In this document: one piece after another, positions 1-6,435 of the stretch
Position numbering within the stretch: the first letter of the stretch is position 1
Layout of the letters: every line of letters starts with the position of its first letter
From: CAZUHK01 sp964620345
GTDB lineage: Bacteria > Planctomycetota > Phycisphaerae > Phycisphaerales > Zrk34
Assembly: GCA_964620345.1 (NCBI GenBank)
Contig: CAZUHK010000106.1
Location: forward strand, 1-11,121
Reading direction: 5' to 3'
Length of the DNA stretch: 11,121 nucleotides
Notes under the pieces: generated by a model
Seen by the model: the letters and a program-made list of their open reading frames with translations, nothing else
Databases searched by the model: none
Told to the model about the DNA's origin: nothing
Made by a program: the position numbers and the translations under genes

Positions 1-882
1 GATGATCTCCTTGGTCACTTCCAGGTCGCCGGCGACCGAGCCGCTGACGCCCACCAGGTACCGCGCGAACGCGTGCCGGCCCACGTGGATCGTGCCCGCG
101 TCGCGGCCGGCCATGCCGCCCTCGGCGCGAAAGCGCCCGCCGCAGGTGATGTGCGCCGCCTCGATCAACTTGTTGGCGATCACGTCCTCGGTGGCCTCGA
201 CGGTGAACCGGTCGCGCACGCCCAGGCCGATCATCACCGACCCGTCGAACCGCACGTTGCCGGTGGAAAAGTCGACCTGCCTGGCGATCTGCAGGACGGG
301 GCTGACGTGGATGCGGTGCGGCGTGGCGTTGAGCAAGCCCGCGCGGTTGGCCAGGACGCGGCCGTCGGCGAGGATGCGCACGGTCGGATCGGCCTGGAGC
401 GGCCACGGCTGGCCGGGGCTGGGCGCCAGCCGCTGGCCGTACACGTCAAACCCCGGCTGACCCGGTTTGGGCGGGATGAGCGTGGCGATGTGCTGGCCCT
501 GGCCGACCGAAACGAACTTGTCCAGCTCGTAGTAGTTGACCGGCTCTTCGCCAATGTCGCGCTGCGCTTGGAGCTGTTCCGGGCCCAAGCCCTCCTGCCA
601 TTCCAGGCGACCGGGCTCGCCGCGGACGGGCGCCACGCCCTGGCCCACCGTCACCCTCAGTTCTCGGGGCCAGTCGTGGAACTGGCGCACGGCCTGGTCG
701 AGCAACGCCGTGGTGTCGTCGCCGGTCGGCAGGCCCGTGTCGCGCACCAGAGCCATGAGCCCGTGGACGGTGACCTGCGACTCGGCGCTGTCGGCGGGGA
801 TGCGGAGCACGGCGGTCATGCGGTCGCCGCTGACCACGACGCTGGGTCCGGTGCGGGTTGTCGTGTCGGCGGACTTTGCCAT
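1..882 (-). CDS. FapA/DUF342-family polymerising beta-helix protein (N-terminal 294 residues, runs off left edge)
   Basis: The minus-strand frame from the ATG at 882 is open to the window edge, giving 294 residues with no stop. The recognisable part has the DUF342/FapA pattern. A tyrosine-rich entry (YYELDKFVSVGQGQ, residues 117-130) leads into IPPKPGQPGFDVYG (136-149), then a DGRVLANRAGLL segment (173-184), then short beta-helix-like repeats (VDFSTGNVRFDGSVMIG, 203-219, and onward) with regularly spaced Gly and Val/Ile. In this family the N-terminal part precedes a right-handed beta-helix. Members are named after flagellar assembly protein A, but many occur outside flagellar loci and are uncharacterised. 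Residues 1-110 do not match anything I recognise. No Shine-Dalgarno is obvious before the ATG. It is divergent from the TIM-barrel gene at 1051. The C-terminal half is missing from the window, so completeness cannot be judged. The family call is fairly secure; the cellular role is not. Confidence 0.82.
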   Translation of the reverse strand, partial: MAKSADTTTRTGPSVVVSGDRMTAVLRIPADSAESQVTVHGLMALVRDTGLPTGDDTTALLDQAVRQFHDWPRELRVTVGQGVAPVRGEPGRLEWQEGLGPEQLQAQRDIGEEPVNYYELDKFVSVGQGQHIATLIPPKPGQPGFDVYGQRLAPSPGQPWPLQADPTVRILADGRVLANRAGLLNATPHRIHVSPVLQIARQVDFSTGNVRFDGSVMIGLGVRDRFTVEATEDVIANKLIEAAHITCGGRFRAEGGMAGRDAGTIHVGRHAFARYLVGVSGSVAGDLEVTKEII

Positions 883-931
883 CGCGTGCGGTCCAAGCGT
901 CGGGGCGCAACACCGGTTGTAAGGTGCATCG

Positions 932-983
932 GTCAAAACACCTCGACGCTGGAGCGGGTGGCGCGGGTGTTGTGGGTTTTGAC
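932..983. promoter_or_regulatory. Inverted repeat GTCAAAAC-N36-GTTTTGAC in the divergent intergenic region
   Basis: In the 168-bp spacer between the divergent FapA-like and TIM-barrel genes, GTCAAAAC (932-939) is mirrored exactly by GTTTTGAC (976-983). A third, partial copy, GGTCAAACT, lies at 1000-1007 in the first orientation. The central arm contains TTGACG (979-984), which could be a -35 element for the rightward gene, but no good -10 follows at 16-18 bp. This could be an operator for the divergent pair. Eight-base arms can occur by chance, so the call is tentative. Confidence 0.25.
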
Positions 984-1037
984 GGCGCGGGGCCGGCGGG
1001 TCAAACTATTGCCCGTCCACCCATCACCGCACTTATC

Positions 1038-1045
1038 GGAGGTAA
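1038..1045 (+). promoter_or_regulatory. Strong Shine-Dalgarno GGAGGTAA setting the start of the TIM-barrel gene
   Basis: GGAGGTAA ends 5 bases before the ATG at 1051. It is the best ribosome binding site in the window. It fixes the start at 1051 even though the same frame stays open much further upstream, where it is antisense to the FapA-like gene. Confidence 0.85.
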
Positions 1046-1050
1046 TCGAC

Positions 1051-2085
1051 ATGCCGCGCCCCGTCACGCTCTTCACCGGCCAGTGGGCCGACCTGCCGTT
1101 CGAGACCATCTGCGAGAAAGCCGCTCGCTTCGGCTACGACGGGCTGGAGCTCGCATGCTGGGGTGATCACTTCGACGTCACCCTGGCCAACAAGTCAAAG
1201 AAGTACATCCAGGGCCGGTGGGAGATCCTCGCTGACCACGGCCTGACGTGCCACGCGATCAGCGCCCACCTCGTGGGTCAGGCGGTCTGTGACAACATCG
1301 ACCAGCGACACCAGCAGATCCTGCCCGAGCACGTGTGGGGCGACGGCGAGCCCGAGGCCGTGCGCAAGCGAGCGGCGAAGGAGCTGATCGCCACCGCCAA
1401 GGCCGCGCGGAAGTTCATGGACGCCAAGCCCGACAAGAAGAGCTGGGGCGTGAAGCCCGCGGTGGTCAACGGGTTCACCGGCTCGAGCATCTGGCACTCG
1501 ATCTACGCCTTCCCCCCGACCTCTCAGGCCTACTGGGACAAGGGCTTTGCTGACTTCGCCAGGCGGTTCAAGCCCATCCTCAACGAGTTCGACAAGGTCA
1601 ACGTCAACTTCGGCCTCGAGGTGCATCCGACCGAGATCGCGTTCGACATCGCTTCGAGCGAGCGGGCGCTCAAGGCGGTGGACGGCCACAAGCGCTTCGG
1701 CTTCAACTACGACCCCTCGCACCTGGGCTACCAGTTCGTCGATTACGTGCGGTTCATCCGCCAGTTCGCCGACCGGATCTACCACGTTCACATCAAGGAC
1801 GCGTGGTGGGGCCACGGCGACGGGACGGTGGGCGTGTTCGGCGGGCACACCGACTTCGCCGACCCCCGCCGCTACTGGGACTTCCGCAGCCCCGGCCACG
1901 GCGATGTGGCGTTCGAGGACATCATCGTCGCGCTCAACGACATCGGCTACGACGGCCCGCTGAGCGTCGAGTGGGAAGACAGCCGCATGGATCGCGAGCA
2001 CGGCGCCGCCGAGGCCGCCGAGTTCGTCCGCACCATCGACTTCCCTCGCTCAGACATCGCGTTCGATGCGCAGTTTGATCGGTGA
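1051..2085 (+). CDS. Sugar phosphate isomerase/epimerase-like TIM-barrel enzyme (xylose isomerase-like family)
   Basis: 344 residues with an ideal ribosome binding site. The protein reads as a xylose-isomerase-like (AP endonuclease 2 superfamily) TIM barrel. It has an N-terminal strand and FGYDGLELACWGDH (residues 27-40). The likely divalent-metal ligands in barrel order are Glu190 in FGLEVHP, Asp221 with His224 in NYDPSHLG, His247 in YHVHIKD, and Glu307 or Glu309 in LSVEWED. Enzymes of this family isomerise, epimerise or dehydrate sugars, keto-sugars and keto-inositols, using a bound metal in the cytoplasm. No signal peptide is visible. At 344 residues it is longer than typical 250-300 residue members; the extra length includes a segment at about 85-160 and a Trp/Gly-rich loop at 252-278. 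Substrate cannot be inferred from sequence. It leads the plus-strand run that continues to the ThDP enzyme and aldehyde dehydrogenase, though the membrane-protein gene lies between them. Confidence 0.88.
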   Translation: MPRPVTLFTGQWADLPFETICEKAARFGYDGLELACWGDHFDVTLANKSKKYIQGRWEILADHGLTCHAISAHLVGQAVCDNIDQRHQQILPEHVWGDGEPEAVRKRAAKELIATAKAARKFMDAKPDKKSWGVKPAVVNGFTGSSIWHSIYAFPPTSQAYWDKGFADFARRFKPILNEFDKVNVNFGLEVHPTEIAFDIASSERALKAVDGHKRFGFNYDPSHLGYQFVDYVRFIRQFADRIYHVHIKDAWWGHGDGTVGVFGGHTDFADPRRYWDFRSPGHGDVAFEDIIVALNDIGYDGPLSVEWEDSRMDREHGAAEAAEFVRTIDFPRSDIAFDAQFDR

Positions 2086-2092
2086 GGCATCG

Positions 2093-2842
2093 ATGAATTG
2101 GAAGCGCTTAGCCGAGGAATCTCGCGTTCGCTACGAACAGGAGGTGCTGCGCGGCGACCGCGGACTGCAGCAACGCGTGTTCTACATCGGTCTTCTCGCT
2201 GCTTTGCTTAGTTTCGCTTCAACCGCTATCGGCAAACACGGTTTCGTGTTCAACGGCTGGATAGATCTGTTCTTTTGGGCCATGGCGGCTCTTGTCCTTC
2301 TCTGCCTTTTAAAGAGCGGATGGGAGCTAGGTATAGCTATCTGGCCTCGCAAGCTGGGGTATGCGCCGCTGACAGAGGAACTCATCGACTACGCGAGAGA
2401 ACTCGACACACATTATGCACATGAGGGGATTGAGCTCCGTGATGCCAAGATCACCAACGATGTCGATTCGGTTGTCGCAAGGCGGCTGGCGGAAATCACA
2501 AAAAACAACTTCGACGTGAACAACCGGAGGAACAACGCTACAATACGAGCGTTGTACTCGCTTGCCGTCTCACTGCTTTTTGTTGCAGTGCTCTGGCTGA
2601 TGAGTGAATCGACACACGATGGTCGAATCGAAGTCGAAGACCCAATAAAGGTTGAATTCATGGCAAAAAAGGGAAGCAATGACCAGAACTCGCAGCAACC
2701 TGCGACTTCAACGAATACCGATGGCAAACCCGCTGAGCCGCAGGCGATCTATATCACCGAGGGATCTCGGAGCAATGATCAGCGGAGCATTCAAGCGGGT
2801 GACAACTCGCGCTCGATCAATCGCTCAAAAGCCGGAGACTAG
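2093..2842 (+). CDS. Unrecognised three-helix membrane protein, AT-richer than neighbours
   Basis: 249 residues from the ATG at 2093, which has a GGTGAGG sequence 5 bases upstream. A second in-frame ATG at 2066 would overlap the previous gene by 20 bp and is less likely. I do not recognise the family. Three hydrophobic segments are visible: residues 29-47, about 56-83 and 153-170. Between helices two and three is a roughly 70-residue soluble segment that ends in an Asn/Arg-rich stretch (NNFDVNNRRNNATIR, 138-152) leading straight into helix three. The C-terminal 75 residues are polar and low in complexity (Asn, Gln, Ser, Thr, Asp), probably disordered. Helix-pair, soluble segment and third helix is a layout I associate with small membrane proteins of accessory regions, but no function follows from that. 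Codon use (many A/T-ending codons, AAA, ACA, ATA) is plainly different from the GC-rich flanking genes, suggesting horizontal acquisition. It begins 7 bp after the stop of the TIM-barrel gene. Confidence 0.7.
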   Translation: MNWKRLAEESRVRYEQEVLRGDRGLQQRVFYIGLLAALLSFASTAIGKHGFVFNGWIDLFFWAMAALVLLCLLKSGWELGIAIWPRKLGYAPLTEELIDYARELDTHYAHEGIELRDAKITNDVDSVVARRLAEITKNNFDVNNRRNNATIRALYSLAVSLLFVAVLWLMSESTHDGRIEVEDPIKVEFMAKKGSNDQNSQQPATSTNTDGKPAEPQAIYITEGSRSNDQRSIQAGDNSRSINRSKAGD

Positions 2843-2849
2843 GTTCTTC

Positions 2850-3046
2850 GTGGTTTACTTCGGCCCGGCCGACGCGCAGATCGATCTGGAGCCGATGAAG
2901 TTCTATCGCGTCGTGACGCCACAGCCGAACGACCCGAGCGATCACGTGAGGGTCATCGACGAGTCCGGCGAGGACTAATTCTATCCTGCGCGGATCGATT
3001 CGCCCCTGTCGAAGTGCCGCAGCGGGTTTCGGCCGCCATGTCCTGA
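2850..3046 (+). pseudogene. Decayed remnant of a short conserved protein (RVIDESGEDY...FAPVEVP type)
   Basis: One frame from about 2850 encodes VVYFGPADAQIDLEP, then KFYRVVTP, then HVRVIDESGED, and hits TAA at 2976-2978. Reading through that stop gives FYPAR. After a net shift of frame near 2994-2998, the sequence continues as FAPVEVPQRVSAAMS and ends at TGA 3044-3046. From memory, a widespread short (60-70 residue) uncharacterised bacterial family has a Met-(Phe/Tyr)-Val-Val start, a YRV segment, then RVIDESGEDYLYP, and a final FxPxELP-type tail. The three pieces here are in the right order and spacing. The start Met is replaced (codons TTC TTC GTG), Tyr of DYLYP is a stop, and there is an indel before the FAPVEVP part. 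That pattern fits a pseudogene. A shorter functional protein starting at GTG 2850 cannot be excluded. Confidence 0.5.
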
Positions 3047-3132
3047 TCGCTCAACCGCCCGGCACACCATTCACAAGACAATGGATGGCAGCCCGGTTTG
3101 GTTGAACCGCGCGCCGCGCCATACCATGGGCC

Positions 3133-4806
3133 ATGAAAGCAACCGATCTTATGGTGCGGTGCCTCGAGAACGAAGGCATCAGGTACATCTTCGGCGTACC
3201 CGGCGAAGAGAACGCCGATTTCATGCAGTCGCTCGGCGGCTCGTCGATCCAGTTCGTCCTCACGCGGCATGAACAAGGCGCGGCGTTCATGGCCGAGGTG
3301 TACGGCCGGCTCACCGGCAACCCCGGCGTCTGCCTGGGCACGCTGGGGCCGGGCGCGACGAACCTGATCACCGGCGTGGCGGATGCGAACATGGACCGTG
3401 CCCCGCTGATCTGCCTCACCGGCCAGGGCGCCACCACGCGGCAGCACAAGGAAAGCCACCAGGTGATGAACGTGGTGGACATGTACGAGCCGGTGACCAA
3501 GTGGGCCCACGCGATCAGGCACCCTGACAACATCCCCGAGGTCATCCGCAAGGCCGTGCGCACCGCGCGCAGCGAGAAGCCCGGCGCGGTGCTGATCGAG
3601 CTTGCGGAGAACATCGCCAAGCTCGACGCGACGACCGAGCCGATGCCCGTGCGCCGCTTCCGCCGGCCGGCCCCCGAGCCGCTGGCGCTGGACATGGCCG
3701 CCGATTTGATCGCCGATGCCAGGCGGCCGATCATCCTCGCGGGCAACGGCACGATCCGGAAGCGCGCCAGCCGGGCGTTGCGACAGTTCTGCGACAAGAC
3801 CGGCATCGGCGTCGCGACCACCTTCATGGCCAAGGGCTGCGTTGACAAGGACGCCGACTACTGCCTGTTCACCATCGGCCTGCAGGCGCGCGACCACGTG
3901 GCCTGCGCGATCGAGGCCGCGGACCTGGTCATCACCGTCGGCTACGACATGGTCGAGTACCCGCCTCGCCTGTGGAACGACTGCCGGAAGTGCCAGGTCA
4001 TTCACATCGACTTTGAGCCGGCCGAGATCGACGCGAACTACAACCCGCAGGTCGAGCTGGTCGGCGACGTGGCGCTGTCGCTGGAGGCGTTGGCCGCGAA
4101 GGTGCCGCCGGCCGACGAGCTGGCCCACGACTCGGCCGCACGCGACGCGGTTCGCAAGGCGATGCTCGAAGACATCGCTGAATACAAGGACGATGCGGCC
4201 GAGGGCGCGATCAAGCCGCAGAAGGCGCTGTGGGACGTGCGCGAAGCGCTCGACCCCGGCGCGATCGTGCTCTCGGGCGTCGGGGCGCACAAGATGTGGA
4301 TCGCACGCCACTACCACTCGCACGAGCCCAACACCTGCCTGATCCCCAACGGCTTCTGCTCGATGGGCATGCCACTGCCCGGCGCGATCGCCGCGTGGCT
4401 GGTGATCCGCGACGGCCTGGACGACGGGCCGACCGACCGCAAGGTGTTCGGCATCGCCGGCGATGGCGACTTTCTCATGAACGTGCAGGAGATGGAGACC
4501 GCGCGTCGGCTCAACGCCGACATCAACATCATGGTCTGGGAAGACGGCGGCTACGGTCTGATCGCCTGGAAGCAGGACAACGAGTTCGGCAAGCACACCG
4601 ACCTGTCGTTCGGCAACCCCGACTGGATGCACTTGGCCGAGGCGTTCGGCTGGCAGGGCCAGAAAGTCACCGAATCCAATCGCCTGCGCGGCGCGATCGA
4701 CGAAGCGCTGGCCCACGAAGGCCCGTCGCTGATCGTCATGCCCATCGATTACCAGGAAAACCTTAAACTCACCAAACGCCTGGGCAACATCGTTTGCCCG
4801 ATCTAG
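3133..4806 (+). CDS. Acetolactate synthase-like ThDP-dependent enzyme (AlsS-type large subunit)
   Basis: 557 residues, full length for the family, cytoplasmic. The N-terminal pyrimidine-binding domain shows FGVPGEENADF (20-30) and the catalytic-glutamate motif RHEQGAAFMAEVYGRLTG (45-62, Glu47). GPGATN (72-77) and ADANMDRAP (83-91) follow. The central domain (about 185-325) carries LAGNGT and VITVGYDMVEY. The C-terminal ThDP domain has GDGD (443-446) at the diphosphate/Mg site, followed by VWEDGGYG (468-475), and ends with PIDYQEN (537-543). These features match catabolic AlsS-type acetolactate synthases (two pyruvate to 2-acetolactate plus CO2) more than biosynthetic IlvB. No small regulatory subunit and no acetolactate decarboxylase gene is in the window. 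Other ThDP carboligase or decarboxylase reactions are possible. The aldehyde dehydrogenase starts 25 bp after the stop, implying one transcript and perhaps aldehyde hand-off. No clear Shine-Dalgarno precedes the ATG at 3133; it was chosen because the conserved domain begins at once. Confidence 0.85.
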   Translation: MKATDLMVRCLENEGIRYIFGVPGEENADFMQSLGGSSIQFVLTRHEQGAAFMAEVYGRLTGNPGVCLGTLGPGATNLITGVADANMDRAPLICLTGQGATTRQHKESHQVMNVVDMYEPVTKWAHAIRHPDNIPEVIRKAVRTARSEKPGAVLIELAENIAKLDATTEPMPVRRFRRPAPEPLALDMAADLIADARRPIILAGNGTIRKRASRALRQFCDKTGIGVATTFMAKGCVDKDADYCLFTIGLQARDHVACAIEAADLVITVGYDMVEYPPRLWNDCRKCQVIHIDFEPAEIDANYNPQVELVGDVALSLEALAAKVPPADELAHDSAARDAVRKAMLEDIAEYKDDAAEGAIKPQKALWDVREALDPGAIVLSGVGAHKMWIARHYHSHEPNTCLIPNGFCSMGMPLPGAIAAWLVIRDGLDDGPTDRKVFGIAGDGDFLMNVQEMETARRLNADINIMVWEDGGYGLIAWKQDNEFGKHTDLSFGNPDWMHLAEAFGWQGQKVTESNRLRGAIDEALAHEGPSLIVMPIDYQENLKLTKRLGNIVCPI

Positions 4807-4831
4807 GAACCTTCAACAATGCAGAGAACCC

Positions 4832-6268
4832 ATGAGCACGCTTAAAGATCAATACCCTTACTACCTGGCGAACAAGCCCCGGCAGCCCAACGCCGACCTC
4901 GAGGTGATCGACAAGTACACCGGCGAGGTGGCGACGCGGGTCGCGATGGCCGACGCCAAGGCGATCGACGACGCGATCGCCGCGGCCGACCGCGCCGCCG
5001 AGCCGATGCGCAAGCTCAAGGCGTATCAGCGCAAGGCGGTGCTGGAGCACTGCGTCAAGCGGTTCACCGAGCGGTTCGATGAGCTGGCGATGTCGCTGTG
5101 CATCGAGGCGGGCAAGCCGATCAAGGACGCTCGCGGCGAGACCACGCGGCTGATCGAGACGTTCCAGATCGCCGCGGAGGAGTCGATCCGCATCTACGGC
5201 GAGGTGATGCCGATGGACATCTCGCAGCGGGCGGCGAATTACACCGGCCAATGGAAGCGCGTGCCGATCGGGCCGTGCTCGTTCATCAGCCCGTTCAACT
5301 TTCCGCTGAACCTCGCGGCGCACAAGGTCGCCCCGGCGATCGCCGCGGGCTGTCCGTTCGTGCTCAAGCCCGCGGCCACCACGCCGATCGGCGCGCTGAT
5401 CATCGGCGAAGCGCTGGCCGAGACCGACCTGCCCGAAGGCGCGTTCAGCATCTTCGCCTGCGACACCGACGACGCATCGCCGCTGGTCGAAGACGATCGG
5501 CTGAAGCTGTTGAGCTTCACCGGCTCGGACACCGTCGGCTGGCAGCTCAAGGCCAAGGCCCGCAAGAAGCGCGTGGTCATGGAGCTCGGCGGCAACGCCG
5601 CGTGCATCGTCGATGAAACCTGGGCCGACCTCGACGACGCCGTGGCACGCATCGCCCACGGCGGGTACTACCAGTCCGGCCAGAGCTGCATCAGCGTTCA
5701 GCGTCTGCTGGTTCACGCCGAGGTGTACGACGAACTCAAGGACAAGCTCATCGCGAAGGTCCGCGACCTCAAAGCCGGCGACCCGAAGGATGAGAACACC
5801 TTCATCGGCCCGATCATTTCGGACAAGGACGCCAAGCGCATTGAGGAATGGATCAACAAGGCCGTGGCCGGTGGGGCGACCCTGCTGGCCGGCGGCGGGC
5901 GCGACGGCAGTATCGTCCAGGCGACGCTGCTGGAGGACGTGCCGCGCGACGCCGCGGCGAACTGTCGCGAGATGTTCGGCCCGGTGGTGAACCTGTGCAA
6001 ATTCACCGACTTCGACCAGGCCCTGGCTGAGACCAACCGCTCCACCTTCGGCCTGCAGGCCGGTCTGTTCACCCGCGACATCTACCGCGCCCACAAGGCG
6101 TGGGACGAGTTGGAAGTCGGCGGGGTGATCATCGGCGACGTGCCCAGTTGGCGGGTCGATCACATGCCCTACGGCGGGGTGAAGGACAGCGGCCTGGGCC
6201 GCGAGGGCCTGCGCTGGGCCATCGAGGACATGACCGAGGTGCGCCTCATGGCGATGCGCACGCCGTAA
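4832..6268 (+). CDS. NAD(P)-dependent aldehyde dehydrogenase (GAPN/lactaldehyde-dehydrogenase-like)
   Basis: 478 residues, normal length for the superfamily, cytoplasmic. All catalytic elements are present: Asn156 in SPFNFPLN, Lys179 in FVLKPA (cofactor), FTGSDTVG (229-236, nucleotide-binding turn), general base Glu251 in MELGGN, nucleophile Cys286 in SGQSCISVQR, and Glu380 in REMFGP. The GQSCISVQR block around the cysteine and the short active-site helix place it near the glyceraldehyde-3-phosphate (non-phosphorylating), lactaldehyde and phosphono/sulfo-acetaldehyde dehydrogenases rather than the betaine-aldehyde type. The reaction is irreversible oxidation of an aldehyde to an acid with NAD(P)+. 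The substrate cannot be named. It follows the acetolactate-synthase-like gene by 25 bp, with only a weak AGAGA upstream of the ATG, so co-expression or coupling is likely. The gene is convergent with the sulfatase. Confidence 0.92.
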   Translation: MSTLKDQYPYYLANKPRQPNADLEVIDKYTGEVATRVAMADAKAIDDAIAAADRAAEPMRKLKAYQRKAVLEHCVKRFTERFDELAMSLCIEAGKPIKDARGETTRLIETFQIAAEESIRIYGEVMPMDISQRAANYTGQWKRVPIGPCSFISPFNFPLNLAAHKVAPAIAAGCPFVLKPAATTPIGALIIGEALAETDLPEGAFSIFACDTDDASPLVEDDRLKLLSFTGSDTVGWQLKAKARKKRVVMELGGNAACIVDETWADLDDAVARIAHGGYYQSGQSCISVQRLLVHAEVYDELKDKLIAKVRDLKAGDPKDENTFIGPIISDKDAKRIEEWINKAVAGGATLLAGGGRDGSIVQATLLEDVPRDAAANCREMFGPVVNLCKFTDFDQALAETNRSTFGLQAGLFTRDIYRAHKAWDELEVGGVIIGDVPSWRVDHMPYGGVKDSGLGREGLRWAIEDMTEVRLMAMRTP

Positions 6269-6413
6269 TCATTCGAGCCGCGCGATGCATACGCGGCAGC
6301 AAGTGCTCGGCGTCGGTCGGTTGGCATCGCTGCACGGGGCGGACACAGGGTTCCATGTCGTGGTAGGACGCTGGCCCGTCGGCTTGCTCGTCCGGAGATG
6401 CGGGCGCGTGTGG

Positions 6414-6434
6414 CCGGGCCGCGGCGTGGTCCGG
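6414..6434 (+). terminator. Possible hairpin between convergent genes
   Basis: CCGGGCC (6414-6420), a 7-base loop and GGTCCGG (6428-6434) form a 7-bp stem with one G-U pair when read on the plus strand. It lies in the 167-bp convergent gap after the aldehyde dehydrogenase. A second, weaker stem, GCCGCG/CGCGGC, is at 6277-6297. Neither is followed by a T run, so intrinsic termination is uncertain. Nothing else was seen in this gap. Confidence 0.25.
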
Positions 6435-6435
6435 G

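Noticed and set aside
73..1050. Open frame upstream of and continuous with the TIM-barrel gene
   Set aside because: It is antisense to the FapA-like gene, lacks family-like sequence, and the GGAGGTAA site fixes the start at 1051.
2820..3054. 9-bp direct repeat ATCGCTCAA at 2820-2828 and 3046-3054 flanking the decayed small gene
   Set aside because: A 9-base match within about 1 kb is expected by chance, and no element with matching ends lies between.
3047..3132. Promoter for the acetolactate-synthase-like gene
   Set aside because: TTGAAC is present but no -10 box follows at usable spacing, so no promoter is called.
2953..4716. 587-codon minus-strand open frame
   Set aside because: It is fully antisense to the acetolactate-synthase-like gene, with Arg/Val/His-rich composition typical of high-GC shadow frames.
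4769..6163. 464-codon minus-strand open frame
   Set aside because: Antisense shadow of the aldehyde dehydrogenase; no domain-like sequence.
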